Below, piece after piece: positions 16,079 through 25,217 of a stretch of DNA of 64,000 bases. Each line of letters begins with the position of its first letter. Position 1 is the first letter of the stretch. A program made the position numbers and the translations under genes. Source of the DNA: Fervidifonticultor_A sp037443565 (GTDB lineage Bacteria > Sysuimicrobiota > Sysuimicrobiia > Sysuimicrobiales > Humicultoraceae); the NCBI GenBank assembly GCA_037443565.1, contig JBBIOB010000003.1, forward strand, positions 62,001-126,000, written 5' to 3'. The notes under the pieces are model-generated. The model saw only the letters and a list, made by a program, of their open reading frames with translations. It did no database searches and was not told the DNA's origin.

Positions 16079-16535
16079 CCGCGGCTTCGACCGCGGCGTA
16101 GTCGGGTTCAGTTCCCTGCGTAGGCGCCACCCACCTGTAGCGCACAACGCCGGCCGCGTCCAGTACGAACACCGAGCGCATCGCCACGCCCGGGATCAGC
16201 CCGCCGCCGAAGTTGGGATCCTCGACGCCGAACGCCTTCACAGCCTCGCGGTTGAAGTCCGACAACAAGGGGAAGTTGAGCCCGTTGGCCTCGGCAAACG
16301 CCTTCTGCGCGGCGGGCGCATCAATGCTGATCCCGACGACCTGAGCGTCGAGCGCGTTGAACTGCGCCAGGCCGTCGCGGAAAGCGCACATCTCCTTGGT
16401 GCACGTGCTGGTGAACGCGCCGGGAAAGAACGCGAGCACGGCGGGTTTGCCGCGCAGCTCGCTGAGCCGCGTCGCCTTCCGCTCGGCGTTGACGAGCCTG
16501 ATGTCCGGAGCTTCCTGTCCGACTTCGATCGCCAC
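16062..16535 (-). CDS. Peroxiredoxin, AhpE/thioredoxin-peroxidase type
   Basis: A 157-residue peroxiredoxin that reduces hydroperoxides. The active site reads PGAFTSTCTKEMC, with peroxidatic Cys45 and a second Cys50 as in many AhpE-like or BCP-like proteins; the conserved Pro, Thr and a later Arg (AMRSVFVLD) are present. GTG 16535 is chosen because GGAGG lies eight bases upstream and the protein then begins MAIEVGQEAPD, the normal family N-terminus. It is convergent with dinB. A longer frame upstream has no family similarity. Confidence 0.92.
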   Translation of the reverse strand: MAIEVGQEAPDIRLVNAERKATRLSELRGKPAVLAFFPGAFTSTCTKEMCAFRDGLAQFNALDAQVVGISIDAPAAQKAFAEANGLNFPLLSDFNREAVKAFGVEDPNFGGGLIPGVAMRSVFVLDAAGVVRYRWVAPTQGTEPDYAAVEAAVRALG

Positions 16536-16663
16536 CCCGGCGCCCTCCCTGGGATCCGCCCCGCGATGTGCGTGTGTGATCCAAAACGCCCGTGCCGATG
16601 CCGGATAACTTCCAGGGTGGCCGTGGCCATTCCCGCGGACTGCAGATCTTTCGGGCCGCATGA

Positions 16664-16780
16664 CCGGGGGGCTGCGCGCGGCCCGCGCCGAAGCTCCTCG
16701 ACAAGCGGGTGGCGTGGGGGCAGGCGCTCGGCCTGCTGCTGGCGGCCGCGGGCGTCATCCTGGTCACGCTCCGGCGGTGA
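16664..16780 (+). pseudogene. Possible EamA/DMT transporter C-terminal relic
   Basis: Bases 16536-16870 hold no complete gene. Within them one frame, open after a TGA at 16661 and stopping at TGA 16778-16780, translates to KLLDKRVAWGQALGLLL and AAAGVILVTLRR. This resembles the last transmembrane helix and basic tail of EamA-type drug/metabolite transporters. It has no start codon in a sensible position and only about 35 codons, so if real it is a remnant. The rest of the gap shows nothing I recognise. Confidence 0.4.
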
Positions 16781-16870
16781 GGATTGCCGCCCGCGGTGGT
16801 ATCGTGGTGCCGGTGCGCCGACGGCGGCACGCCACGACAGTATCACAGTACCAACGAGGCAGGTGAGGTG

Positions 16871-18025
16871 ATGGCACTGGAGATCACGCGCGAGGACCTG
16901 CTCGACCTGCAGCACCATGCGCCAAAGACCGCGGTCTTGAGCGTGTACCTGGCCCGGGGCGAGGCTGGCAAGTCGGCGCTGCGCATCGGGCAGAGCGCCC
17001 TCAATGCCGGCCTGCGGGAACTGCAGCAGCGCAACCCCGACGACCGGCAGCTCACCGGCGCCGCGAACCGGGTGCGACGGCTCTATCGCAAGCTTCCCCG
17101 CGAGGATCGCCAGCGCAACCTGGTCCTCTTCCTCTCGCTCGACCCGGAGTGGCTGTGGTGGCGATCCCTGCAGATCTCGACCGGCAACCGTTTCGTCTGG
17201 ATGAACCGGCCGTACCTCCGCCCCCTCGTGGCCCTGCTCGATACGGCCCCGCCGGTCGGCGTGATCGCCGCGGCGCAGGGCATCGTCCGCCTGCTGATCT
17301 GGAAGCAGGGGATGATCGAAGAGGCTGCCGCGCGCAAGTTCGCCCTCGCCGACCGGGACTGGCGGCGCTACGCCGGGCCGGCACCGTCTCATCCCGGAGT
17401 CAGCAGGCAGACGTCCACCGATGTCGACAAGTATGGGGACCGGGTGGCCGTCCACGTCCGCCGGTTCCTGCAAGACGTCGCCGCCGAGGCCGCGCGCGTG
17501 GGCGAACAGGCGGGCTGGGAGCGCCTCGTGATCCTCGCCGCGCCCGACCTGGAGCAGGCGATCGCCGGCGTGCTGCCCGAACCGTGGCCTTCACGGGTGT
17601 TGCCGGCGCCGATGTTGAACATGTCGAGGGCCACGCCGGCCCAGATCGCCGACGCCGTGACGTCGGCCATCAGAGACTGGATTCGCGCGCGGGACGAGCG
17701 GGCGGTGGGTGAGCTGCTGGACCTGGTCGCCTCCGGCGGGCCGGCCACAGCAAGCCCGCAGGAGGTTTTCGACCTGCTGTCCGAGGGACGCGTCAGTCAT
17801 CTCTATCTGGGCGACGAGGTCAGGATGCGCGGCTACCGGCGACCGGACGGCGGATACGTAGTTGAAGGCGCGCCCCCTCAGGACGACTGGCAGCCCGAGC
17901 CGCACCTGATCGAGCGCCTGATCGAAGCATCCCTCGACCAGGACGTCGCGGTCACCGTGCTGCAGGGTCCACCCGCCGAGCGCCTTCGCGCGATCGGCGG
18001 CCTCGGCGCGCGCCTGCGCTACTGA
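16871..18025 (+). CDS. eRF1-like (baeRF-family) protein
   Basis: A 384-residue protein with the layout of the bacterial/archaeal eRF1-like families (baeRF, probably the family 10 type): an N-terminal region beginning LEITREDLLDLQHHAPKTAVLSVYL, a middle domain with PPVGVIAAAQGIVRLLIW, and a C-terminal L7Ae-like domain with the Leu/Val-rich DVAVTVLQGPPAERLRAIGGLGARLRY ending. Related proteins are proposed to rescue stalled ribosomes or act as RNA-binding nucleases, but the GGQ motif of true release factors is not visible here. ATG 16871 has GGTGAGGTG directly before it. It lies 16 bases ahead of the broken SLC13 gene. Confidence 0.65.
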   Translation: MALEITREDLLDLQHHAPKTAVLSVYLARGEAGKSALRIGQSALNAGLRELQQRNPDDRQLTGAANRVRRLYRKLPREDRQRNLVLFLSLDPEWLWWRSLQISTGNRFVWMNRPYLRPLVALLDTAPPVGVIAAAQGIVRLLIWKQGMIEEAAARKFALADRDWRRYAGPAPSHPGVSRQTSTDVDKYGDRVAVHVRRFLQDVAAEAARVGEQAGWERLVILAAPDLEQAIAGVLPEPWPSRVLPAPMLNMSRATPAQIADAVTSAIRDWIRARDERAVGELLDLVASGGPATASPQEVFDLLSEGRVSHLYLGDEVRMRGYRRPDGGYVVEGAPPQDDWQPEPHLIERLIEASLDQDVAVTVLQGPPAERLRAIGGLGARLRY

Positions 18026-18041
18026 CCTCCTGGGACCGGGC

Positions 18042-19181
18042 ATGGTGGAGCGGACGATCGTCTTCGCCGTCCTCGCGGCCACGCTGGTCCTGTTCGTAAC
18101 CGGCCGGTGGCGCTACGACGTCGTGGCCCTGCTGGCGCTGCTGGCGGTGACGATCGCCGGCATCGTTCCCGCCGCGGACGCGTTCACCGGGTTCGGCCAT
18201 CCGGCGGTCGTGACCGTGGCGGCCATTCTCGTCGTCAGCCGCGGCCTGCAGAACTCCGGCGTCGTCGACCTGATTGCGCGACTTCTTGGCGCGTGTGGGC
18301 GACCGGCTCATCGTACAGCTCGCCGCCCTGATGGGCCTGGTCACGGTGACCTCGGCGTTCATGGCCGCACGCCTCGGACGCTCAACCTCCGGTGGCGGTA
18401 CGGCGTCAACGTCCTGGCCGTGGCCAGGCAGGGCGCGCGCGTGAGGGAGCGCCTCCGCGACGTGCACTTCCGCGCCGGCGACATCGTCCTGCTGCAGGGG
18501 CGGACCGAGGCCATGCCTGAGGTCCTGGCCACCCTGGGCTGCCTGCCGCTGGCCGAGCGGGGCCTGCGCATCGGCGCGCCGCAGCGGGTGCTGCTCGCGG
18601 TGGGGATCTTCGGCGCGGCCCTGGCCGCCGTCGCCCTGCGGCTACTGCCCGTGCAGGTCGCTTTCGTGGCTGCGGGCGTGGGCATGATCCTGGCGGGCCT
18701 CCTGTCGCTGCGCGACGCCTACGAGAGCATCGACGGCCCGGTGATCATCCTGCTAGGGGCGATGATCCCGGTCGGCCGCGCGCTGGAGGCGACCGGCGGG
18801 GCCGAGACGATCGCGGGCGCGTTGCTGGCGCTGGCAGCGCAGCGGCCACCGGTCGCGACCCTGGCCCTGGTGCTGGTCGGGACGATGTTCCTCTCCGACA
18901 TCATCAACAATGCGGCGGCCGCGGTCCTGATGGCACCGATCGCCATCAACGTCGCGGCCGGGCTCGGCGTCTCGGCCGATCCTTTCCTGATGGCCGTGGC
19001 CATCGGCGCGTCGTGCGCCTTCCTGACGCCGATCGGCCACCAGTCGAACACGCTGGTGATGGGGCCGGGCGGCTACCGGTTCGGTGACTACTGGCGGCTG
19101 GGGCTGCCGCTCGAGGCGGTGATCGTGGCGGTCGCGCTCCCCCTGCTGCTGCAGTTCTGGCCGCTCGTGGCGGTGAAGTGA
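18042..19181 (+). pseudogene. SLC13/DASS-type permease with scrambled, deleted centre
   Basis: The frame is open for 379 codons, but the product is not a normal SLC13 permease, which is about 590 residues. Residues 1-80 are a proper N-terminus (VALLALLAVTIAGIVPAADAFTGFGHPAVVTVAAILV). From about 18285 the family sequence continues in another frame (ARVGDRLIVQLAALMGLVTVTSAFM), and the original frame resumes near 18365 inside the TrkA-C/RCK-like domain (VRERLRDVHFRAGDIVLLQG). Roughly 200 residues, including the first substrate motif, are missing. The second half with NNAAAAVLMAPIAIN and HQSNTLVMGPGGY is intact. A frameshift plus deletion, real or an assembly artefact, explains this. Confidence 0.65.
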
Positions 19182-19231
19182 CCAACGCGCCCCGACAGGA
19201 ACGCCTCCACCGCGCACGAAGCAACTGACCG

Positions 19232-20218
19232 ATGCCTGCTGCGCCTCCGGCGATGCACGTGCTCGCGCTGCGCGACTCGGAGATCGTCGTCGACCCGGCC
19301 GAGTCCCTCGAGGCGCTGGCCGCGCGCGACGGCCAGGTGCTCTGGATCGACCTTCCGGACCCGACGCACGAGACGATGACGCGCATCGGGGAGGTCTTCC
19401 ATCTGCACCCGCTGGCGCTCGAGGACGCCCTCCAGCGGCGCCAGCGGCCGAAGGCCGAGGAGTACGAGGGGTTCCTGTTCATCACCACGCACGCGGCGCG
19501 GGCCGAAGGCGAGCACGGCGAGGACGTCGCGCTCGACGAGATCGACCTCTTCTGCGGCCGGGGCTACGTGATCACGGTGCACGAGGGAACAGCTCCGGTG
19601 ATCGGCGAGGTGCGGAGGCGGATTGCGCAGGCGCCGTCTGACCTGCGGGGCGCCCACGGCTACCTCCTGTACGCGATCCTCGACGTAGTCGTGGATTCGT
19701 ACTTCCCGGTGCTGGACACCCTCGACGACTACATCGAGGGTCTGGAGGACACGCTGTTTGCCAACCCCGCCCGCGAGACGATGGACCGCCTGTTCGCGGC
19801 GAAGCGGGCACTGCTGTTGCTGCGTCGGGTGGCCGCGCCGCAGCGCGACATGATGAACATCTTGATGCGGCACGACTCGGTGCAGGTAGGTGAGTCGCTG
19901 CGCGCGTACTTCCGCGACATCTACGACCACCTGCTGCGGATTACGGAGCAGATCGACACCCACCGCGACCTCCTGGCGAGTGCCCTGGACATCTACCTGA
20001 GCCTGATCAGCAACCGGCTCAACGAGATCGTGAAGGTGCTGACGATCATCACCGCGGTCTTCGCGTCGCTCGCCGTCATCTCGGGTATCTACGGGATGAA
20101 CTTCGAGCGGCCGTTTCCGCCGTTTGGGTGGCGGTACGGATTCGTCGCCGCCCTGGGCATGATGGCGGCCAGCGTGATGATCATGCTGGCCGTCTTCCGG
20201 CGCCTGCGATGGCTGTGA
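19232..20218 (+). CDS. corA: CorA-family magnesium/cobalt transporter
   Basis: A 328-residue CorA channel. The large cytoplasmic funnel domain fills residues 1-260, with DLPDPTHETMTRIGEVFHLHPLALED near the start, and two transmembrane helices lie at the C-terminus. The selectivity motif YGMNF is intact at the end of the first helix and is followed by an acidic/aromatic loop and the last helix. It carries Mg2+ (or Co2+/Ni2+) into the cell as a homopentamer. Its last ten bases overlap the start of the nicotinate phosphoribosyltransferase gene. ATG 19232 is probable; MHVLAL eight codons later is an alternative. Confidence 0.93.
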   Translation: MPAAPPAMHVLALRDSEIVVDPAESLEALAARDGQVLWIDLPDPTHETMTRIGEVFHLHPLALEDALQRRQRPKAEEYEGFLFITTHAARAEGEHGEDVALDEIDLFCGRGYVITVHEGTAPVIGEVRRRIAQAPSDLRGAHGYLLYAILDVVVDSYFPVLDTLDDYIEGLEDTLFANPARETMDRLFAAKRALLLLRRVAAPQRDMMNILMRHDSVQVGESLRAYFRDIYDHLLRITEQIDTHRDLLASALDIYLSLISNRLNEIVKVLTIITAVFASLAVISGIYGMNFERPFPPFGWRYGFVAALGMMAASVMIMLAVFRRLRWL

Positions 20219-21594
20219 ACGAACCTCTGGGGTCAGGACCGGAGGGACCAGGCTTCGGCTACGTCACGCCCGAGAACGTGGCGCTGCTCGTCGACCTGTA
20301 CGAGCTCGCCATGGCCGACAGCTACCTGCGGCACGGCATGAACGACCGGGCCACGTTCGCGCTGTTCGTCCGGTCGCTGCCGCCCAATCGGGCGTTCCTG
20401 ATCAGCGCGGGGCTGGACACGGCGCTCGCCTATCTGGAGATGTTGCGCTTCACCCCCGAGGCGATCGCCTACCTGCGCCGCCTCGGCCTGTTCAGCGACG
20501 CGTTCCTCGACTACCTGCGCGAATTTCGGTTTTCCGGGGACGTGCGAGCGATCCGCGAGGGCGAGGTCTTCTTTCCGCCCGAGCCGCTGCTCGAGGTGAC
20601 CGGCCCCCGCATCGAGGCGCAGATCGTCGAAACGTTCCTGCTCAACACCCTGAACTTCCAGGTGATGGTGGCCAGCAAGGCCGCACGCGCGGTGCTTGCC
20701 GCCCGGGGCCGCGGGGTGGTGGATTTCTCGCCGCGCCGCGACCACGGCGCGGACGCCGCGCTCAAGGTGGCGCGCGCCGCCTACCTGGCAGGGTGTACCG
20801 GGACGTCCAACGTGCTGGCGGGCATGGTCTACGGCATCCCGGTCGTCGGCACGATGGCCCACTCCTACGTGATGTCGTTCTCCGACGAGCTCGAGTCGTT
20901 CCGCGCATTCGCCCGCGACTTCCCGAACAACGCCGTGCTCCTGGTCGACACCTACGACACGGCGCCGGGCGTGGCCAACGCCATCACCGTGGGCCGCGAG
21001 ATGGCCGAACGCGGCGCGCGGCTGCGCGGGGTGAGGATCGACAGCGGCGACCTCGTCGCGCAGAGCCGCGCGGCGCGCAGGGCGCTCGACGACGCGGGGT
21101 TTCGCGACGTACAGATCCTCTTGAGCGGCGACCTCAACGAATACCGCATCGCCGACCTGCTGGCCCAGGGTGCGGCGGTCGACGCGTTCGGCGTCGGCAC
21201 CGAACTCGGCACCTCGGCCGACGCGCCGAGCATCGGCGGGGTCTACAAGCTCGTGGAAGACGAGAAAGGGTACCGGATCAAGTTGAGCACCGGCAAGGCC
21301 ACGCTTCCCGGCCGCAAGCAAGTGTGGCGCGTCCATGACGACGATGGCGCGCCTGCCGGAGACGTGATCACGCTCGTGGACGAACCCGGACCCACACACG
21401 GTGTGCCCCTGCTGCACGAGGTCGCCCGAGGCGGCCGGCGGCTGCTCGCGGAGTCCCTATCCGAGGTCCGACGACGCTGCACGGAGCAACTCGCGGCGCT
21501 GCCCGAGGAGCTGCGTCAATTAGACGACACGGTCCCCTACGCGGTCACGCTGAGCCCCGCGCTGGAGACCCTGCGAGGACGGATGCAGGCGTGA
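20209..21594 (+). CDS. pncB: Nicotinate phosphoribosyltransferase
   Basis: A 461-residue enzyme of the type II phosphoribosyltransferase fold that makes nicotinate mononucleotide from nicotinate and PRPP in NAD salvage. Recognisable parts: LLVDLYELAMADSYL at the N-terminus, FSPRRDHGADAALKVARAAYLAGCTGTSNV with the catalytic His region, GTMAHSYVMSF, RIDSGDLVAQSRAARRALDDAG and FGVGTELGTS. The start ATG 20209 overlaps the end of corA by ten bases. The C-terminal domain of 110 residues is complete. It is the last plus-strand gene before the convergent M20 pair. Confidence 0.93.
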   Translation: MAVNEPLGSGPEGPGFGYVTPENVALLVDLYELAMADSYLRHGMNDRATFALFVRSLPPNRAFLISAGLDTALAYLEMLRFTPEAIAYLRRLGLFSDAFLDYLREFRFSGDVRAIREGEVFFPPEPLLEVTGPRIEAQIVETFLLNTLNFQVMVASKAARAVLAARGRGVVDFSPRRDHGADAALKVARAAYLAGCTGTSNVLAGMVYGIPVVGTMAHSYVMSFSDELESFRAFARDFPNNAVLLVDTYDTAPGVANAITVGREMAERGARLRGVRIDSGDLVAQSRAARRALDDAGFRDVQILLSGDLNEYRIADLLAQGAAVDAFGVGTELGTSADAPSIGGVYKLVEDEKGYRIKLSTGKATLPGRKQVWRVHDDDGAPAGDVITLVDEPGPTHGVPLLHEVARGGRRLLAESLSEVRRRCTEQLAALPEELRQLDDTVPYAVTLSPALETLRGRMQA

Positions 21595-21598
21595 CGGG

Positions 21599-22966
21599 CT
21601 ACGCCTCGCCGAAGCGCTCGATCAGCCGCGCCATTAGGTAGATCGTCTCTTCGAAGTCCGCCAGGCGGATGTTCTCGTTGGGCGCGTGCGCGCGGCCCCC
21701 CCAGTATCCACCGCCAATGCCCACGATCGGCACGCCGAGCGTGTGTCCTACGTCGTACATCGGTCCGGTGCCGGCCGAGGTGGGATGCACCGTGATGGTG
21801 CGGCCGGTGGTCTCCCTCGCGGTCTCTGCGACGAGGCCGACGAATGGGTCGTCCAGGTTCGTGCGGTAGGCCCGCTCGCCGCCCAGCAGGGTGATCTTCA
21901 CCTCGAGACCCTGGCGTTCAAAGTGCCTGCGAACCAGGGCCACGACCTCTTCGGGGTCCTGGTCCGGCACCAGCCGGAAGTCCACCTTGGCACGGGCGCG
22001 GCGCGGCAGTACGGTCTTCGACCCCGGACCGGTGTAGCCGCTCTCGAACCCGCACACGGTGCACGTCGGCTGGTAGAGCAGTTGAAGCTGCGCGTCGAAG
22101 CCGCTGACCCCGCCGATGAACCGCGCGACGCCCATGTGGCGCTTGAGGTCGTCCTCGTCAAAGGGCACCTGCCGTGTCGCGTCGAGCTCACGGGGACTGG
22201 GCCCGCGGACCCTGTCGTAGAACCCTTCCACGAGCACCCGGCCGGTGGCCGGATCCTTCAGGGAGGCGAGCGCCCAGGCCATCTGCGTGGCGGCGCCGTC
22301 TACGATCGCGCCCATCGACGAGTGCAGGTCGCGGCTGGTCGCCTCGATCTCGAGGTCCAGATAACAGATGCCCTTGATGCCCAGGGTCACGACCAGGCGT
22401 TCCTTGAGGTCGCGCTGGCCGAACTCCCAGATGCAGGCCTGGGCGGCCAGCTCGTCGCGGTGGCGCTCGACGTAGCGGCCGAAGTGCACCGAGCCGATCT
22501 CTTCCTGCCCCTCGACGACGAACTTCACACGGCAGGGCAGGCGGCCGTGCAGGGCCTGCAGTGTACGCACCGCGGCGATCCGGGTGGTGAGGTCACCCTT
22601 GTTGTCGGACACCCCCCGGCCGTAGAGCAGCCCGTCGCGGACGACAGGGTCGAATGGCGGCGAGGTCCACTCGTCGATCGGATCGGGAGGCTGCACGTCG
22701 TAGTGGTTGTAGAAGAGCAGCGTGCGGTCTCCGACGCCGGGAAACTCGGCGATGACCAGCGGCGCGGCGGCCTCAAGCCTGTGCACCTGGACGGCGGCGC
22801 CGGCCTGCTCGAACACGCCGCGGACGACCTCCGCGCACGCGTCCACCCCTTCGCCGGTGGCCGCGACGCTGGGCTGGCGCACCAACGTCATGACCAGGTC
22901 GAGCGCCGGTCCCGTCTGCGTCTTTGCGATCTCCTTCAACGTCGGCATCTCGCGTCTCCCGTTCAC
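21599..22966 (-). CDS. M20-family dipeptidase/deacylase
   Basis: A 455-residue M20 metallopeptidase of the CPG2/carnosinase-like dipeptidase type. Metal-ligand and catalytic regions are present: FYNHYDVQPPDP with the first His-Asp, GRGVSDNKGDL, VEGQEEIGS (catalytic Glu-Glu) and the C-terminal YWGGRAHAPNENI His. The lid/dimerisation domain (residues about 205-330) contains DLHSSMGAIVDGAATQ. It overlaps its paralogue by four bases; the two share the same domain order and are a tandem duplication. Substrates may be dipeptides or N-acyl-amino acids; the divergent racemase operon makes the latter attractive. MPTLKEIA six codons in is an alternative start. Confidence 0.9.
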   Translation of the reverse strand: MNGRREMPTLKEIAKTQTGPALDLVMTLVRQPSVAATGEGVDACAEVVRGVFEQAGAAVQVHRLEAAAPLVIAEFPGVGDRTLLFYNHYDVQPPDPIDEWTSPPFDPVVRDGLLYGRGVSDNKGDLTTRIAAVRTLQALHGRLPCRVKFVVEGQEEIGSVHFGRYVERHRDELAAQACIWEFGQRDLKERLVVTLGIKGICYLDLEIEATSRDLHSSMGAIVDGAATQMAWALASLKDPATGRVLVEGFYDRVRGPSPRELDATRQVPFDEDDLKRHMGVARFIGGVSGFDAQLQLLYQPTCTVCGFESGYTGPGSKTVLPRRARAKVDFRLVPDQDPEEVVALVRRHFERQGLEVKITLLGGERAYRTNLDDPFVGLVAETARETTGRTITVHPTSAGTGPMYDVGHTLGVPIVGIGGGYWGGRAHAPNENIRLADFEETIYLMARLIERFGEA

Positions 22967-24315
22967 GATGCAGCGAACCGCTGCAGCAGGTGCGCCATCA
23001 GGACGATGGTCTCCTCGAAATCCTCAGTCCGGATGTGCTCGTCCGGCGCATGGGCGCTGCAGCCCCAGTACCCCGCCCCGATGCTTAGGATCGGCAGCCG
23101 CAGCGGACCGCCCAGGGCCCACATCGGCCCGGTGCCGGCAGAGGTGGGCATCAGCACCACCTCGCGGCCGGTCGCCTCGCGCGCCGACGCCACAGCCAGC
23201 GCCACAAACGGATCGGACAGGTGGGTCTGGAAGGCGCGCTCGGCGGACAGAGGCGTGATTGTGCAGTCCTCGAACCCTTGCCGGTCGAGGTGCCGCCGCA
23301 GCAGGCGGACGATCTCCTCGGGATCTTGATCGGGTACGAGCCGGAAGTCGACCTTCGCGCGGGCCCGCCGGGGCAGCACCGTCTTCATGCCCTCCCCGGT
23401 GTAGCCAGTCTGCACCCCACAGACGGTGCAGGTGGGCTCGAACAGATAGGCGTCGATCCCGCGCGCGCCCGTCCGGCCGTCCATCAATCGGTCGGTACCG
23501 GCCAGCGCCCGCAACACGCTGTCGTCGAGCGGCGCCCGCCGCGCCGCAACCTGCGCCTCGGGTCGCAGCGGAAGAACGGCGTCGTAGAATCCCGGGATGC
23601 GGACGCGTCCATCCGGGCCGCGCAGCCCGGCGAGCAGCCAGGCCAAGCGCGTCCCGCTGCCGTTGGCCAGCGCGCCCCACATCGAATGAAGGTCCCGGTT
23701 GGTCGAGGTTACCTCGAGCTCAACGTAGCAGATCCCCTTCACGCCCGCGATGACATGGATCCGACCACGGAGGTCACGGTCGCCGTACTCCCAGACGCAG
23801 GCGTCGGCGCAGAGCCGGTCCGCCAGGGTCTCCACGTACGCGGGAAAGTGCACCGAACCGATCTCCTCCTCGCCCTCGATGAGGAACAGCACCCGGCACG
23901 GCAAACCGCCCGCAGTGTCACGCAGGGCGCGCAGCGCAGCCAGCCGGGTGATGAGATCGCCCTTGTTATCGCTGGTTCCACGGCCGTAGAGCCGGCCGTC
24001 ACGCTGGGTGAGCGCAAACGGCGGGACCGTCCACTCGTGCAGCGGCTCGGCCGGCTGCACATCGTAGTGGTTGTAGAAGAGCAGCGTGCGGGGGCTCTGG
24101 CCGGGAAACTCGGCGACCACGACCGGCGCGGCACCGGGGAGCCGGTGGACCTCGGCCCGCGAGGCGCCGGCCTCGTCGAACAGCACCTGCACCGAGTGTG
24201 CAGTCTCCTCCAGGCCGCGGCCGTGGGCCGCGACGCTGGGCTGGCGGATCAGGCGATCGAGCTCGGCGAGGTGATCAGATAGGTGGGCTGCGACATGCGC
24301 GCGAAGGGTGTCCAT
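22963..24315 (-). CDS. M20-family dipeptidase/deacylase, paralogue
   Basis: A 450-residue M20 metallopeptidase with the same layout as the next gene. It has LLFYNHYDVQPAEP, GRGTSDNKGDLI, IEGEEEIGSVHF, DLHSMWGALANGSGTR in the lid domain and a final metal-binding SAHAPDEHI. The GSxWG and FEPTCTVCGVQTGYTG segments shared with the paralogue confirm duplication. It is first in a two-gene minus-strand operon and divergent from the GNAT gene, with 68 bases between start codons. In known N-succinyl-amino-acid racemase pathways an M20 enzyme removes the acyl group from the L product; that role is possible here. Confidence 0.9.
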   Translation of the reverse strand: MDTLRAHVAAHLSDHLAELDRLIRQPSVAAHGRGLEETAHSVQVLFDEAGASRAEVHRLPGAAPVVVAEFPGQSPRTLLFYNHYDVQPAEPLHEWTVPPFALTQRDGRLYGRGTSDNKGDLITRLAALRALRDTAGGLPCRVLFLIEGEEEIGSVHFPAYVETLADRLCADACVWEYGDRDLRGRIHVIAGVKGICYVELEVTSTNRDLHSMWGALANGSGTRLAWLLAGLRGPDGRVRIPGFYDAVLPLRPEAQVAARRAPLDDSVLRALAGTDRLMDGRTGARGIDAYLFEPTCTVCGVQTGYTGEGMKTVLPRRARAKVDFRLVPDQDPEEIVRLLRRHLDRQGFEDCTITPLSAERAFQTHLSDPFVALAVASAREATGREVVLMPTSAGTGPMWALGGPLRLPILSIGAGYWGCSAHAPDEHIRTEDFEETIVLMAHLLQRFAAS

Positions 24316-24340
24316 GGAATCGCAGTCGAAGAATTCTCTC

Positions 24341-24362
24341 CCTGGGGGGTGACCCCTCCAGG
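24341..24362. repeat. Inverted repeat between divergent M20 and GNAT genes
   Basis: CCTGGGGGG and CCCTCCAGG flank a small centre, giving nine pairs with one G-T. It lies midway between the two divergent starts, so it could be a shared operator. A clear promoter was not found on either strand, and chance is possible in such GC-rich DNA. Confidence 0.3.
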
Positions 24363-24383
24363 CGTTCGACGTGTGAGGCGGCG

Positions 24384-25217
24384 GTGGACGAAATTACGAT
24401 CAGGCCTGTGACCGACATCGAGTCGCTGCGGCGCATCGAGGCCCTGCAGATTGACATCTGGGGAATGCCCCCGCTGGACGTCGTGCCGATCCACCAACTC
24501 AAGGCCGCGGTCGGCGCCGGCGGAGCGGTCATCGCAGCGGTGGCGCCCGACGGCTCGTTCGTCGGATTCTGCTACGGCTTCGCCGGCTGGCGGGAGGGCC
24601 GGCCGCTGTTCTACTCGCACATGGCCGGCGTGAAGGCCGGCTACCAGCTCCACGATATCGGCTTTCGGCTGAAGTGCGCGCAGCGCGAGGCCGCGCTCGC
24701 CATGGGCTATGACCACGCGGTGTGGACGTTTGATCCCCTGCAGAGCATCAACGCGCGCTTCAACCTGCGCAAGCTGGGCGCGACGGTGAGCCGGTATCAC
24801 GTCAACTACTACGGCGACATGGCAGATGCGGTGAACCAGGGAAGCGACAGCGACCGCTTCGAGGCGGACTGGGCGCTGCGGTCGCCGCGGGTCGAGGCCG
24901 CGGTGGCCGGCCGGCCCGAGGATCGCCCCTGGGACCATGCCCCGCGGGTTCTCGAGGCCGTGTCCTGGCCGCCGGGGGCCGGGCCGGGCGATCCGGTGCT
25001 CAGCCTGGACCTACCCGCAGTCCGTGTCGAGATCCCCACCGACTTCTCGGCGTTGCGCCAGCGCGATGCCGGACTGGCGCGCGCCTGGCGGGTGGCGACC
25101 CGGGAAACATTCCTGCACTACTTCGGCCGGGACTACCGAGCCGTGGACTTCGTGCTCACACCGGGGACGCGGCTGCGGGGCGACTACGTATTGACGAGGG
25201 ACAGCGATGCGCGTTGA
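24384..25217 (+). CDS. GNAT-family N-acyltransferase (COG3375-like)
   Basis: A 277-residue acyltransferase. The N-terminal GNAT domain has ITIRPVTDIESLRRIEALQIDIWG, GAVIAAVAPDGSFVGFCYGF (strands beta-3/4), and the segment HDIGFRLKCAQREAALAMGYDHAVWTFDPLQSINARFNLRKLGA, which replaces the usual acetyl-CoA loop region. The C-terminal 100 residues are specific to this family. GTG 24384 has GAGG seven bases upstream. It overlaps the racemase gene by 11 bases. In Geobacillus such a pair encodes a succinyl-CoA:D-amino-acid N-succinyltransferase and N-succinyl-amino-acid racemase; I infer the same role. Confidence 0.8.
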   Translation: MDEITIRPVTDIESLRRIEALQIDIWGMPPLDVVPIHQLKAAVGAGGAVIAAVAPDGSFVGFCYGFAGWREGRPLFYSHMAGVKAGYQLHDIGFRLKCAQREAALAMGYDHAVWTFDPLQSINARFNLRKLGATVSRYHVNYYGDMADAVNQGSDSDRFEADWALRSPRVEAAVAGRPEDRPWDHAPRVLEAVSWPPGAGPGDPVLSLDLPAVRVEIPTDFSALRQRDAGLARAWRVATRETFLHYFGRDYRAVDFVLTPGTRLRGDYVLTRDSDAR

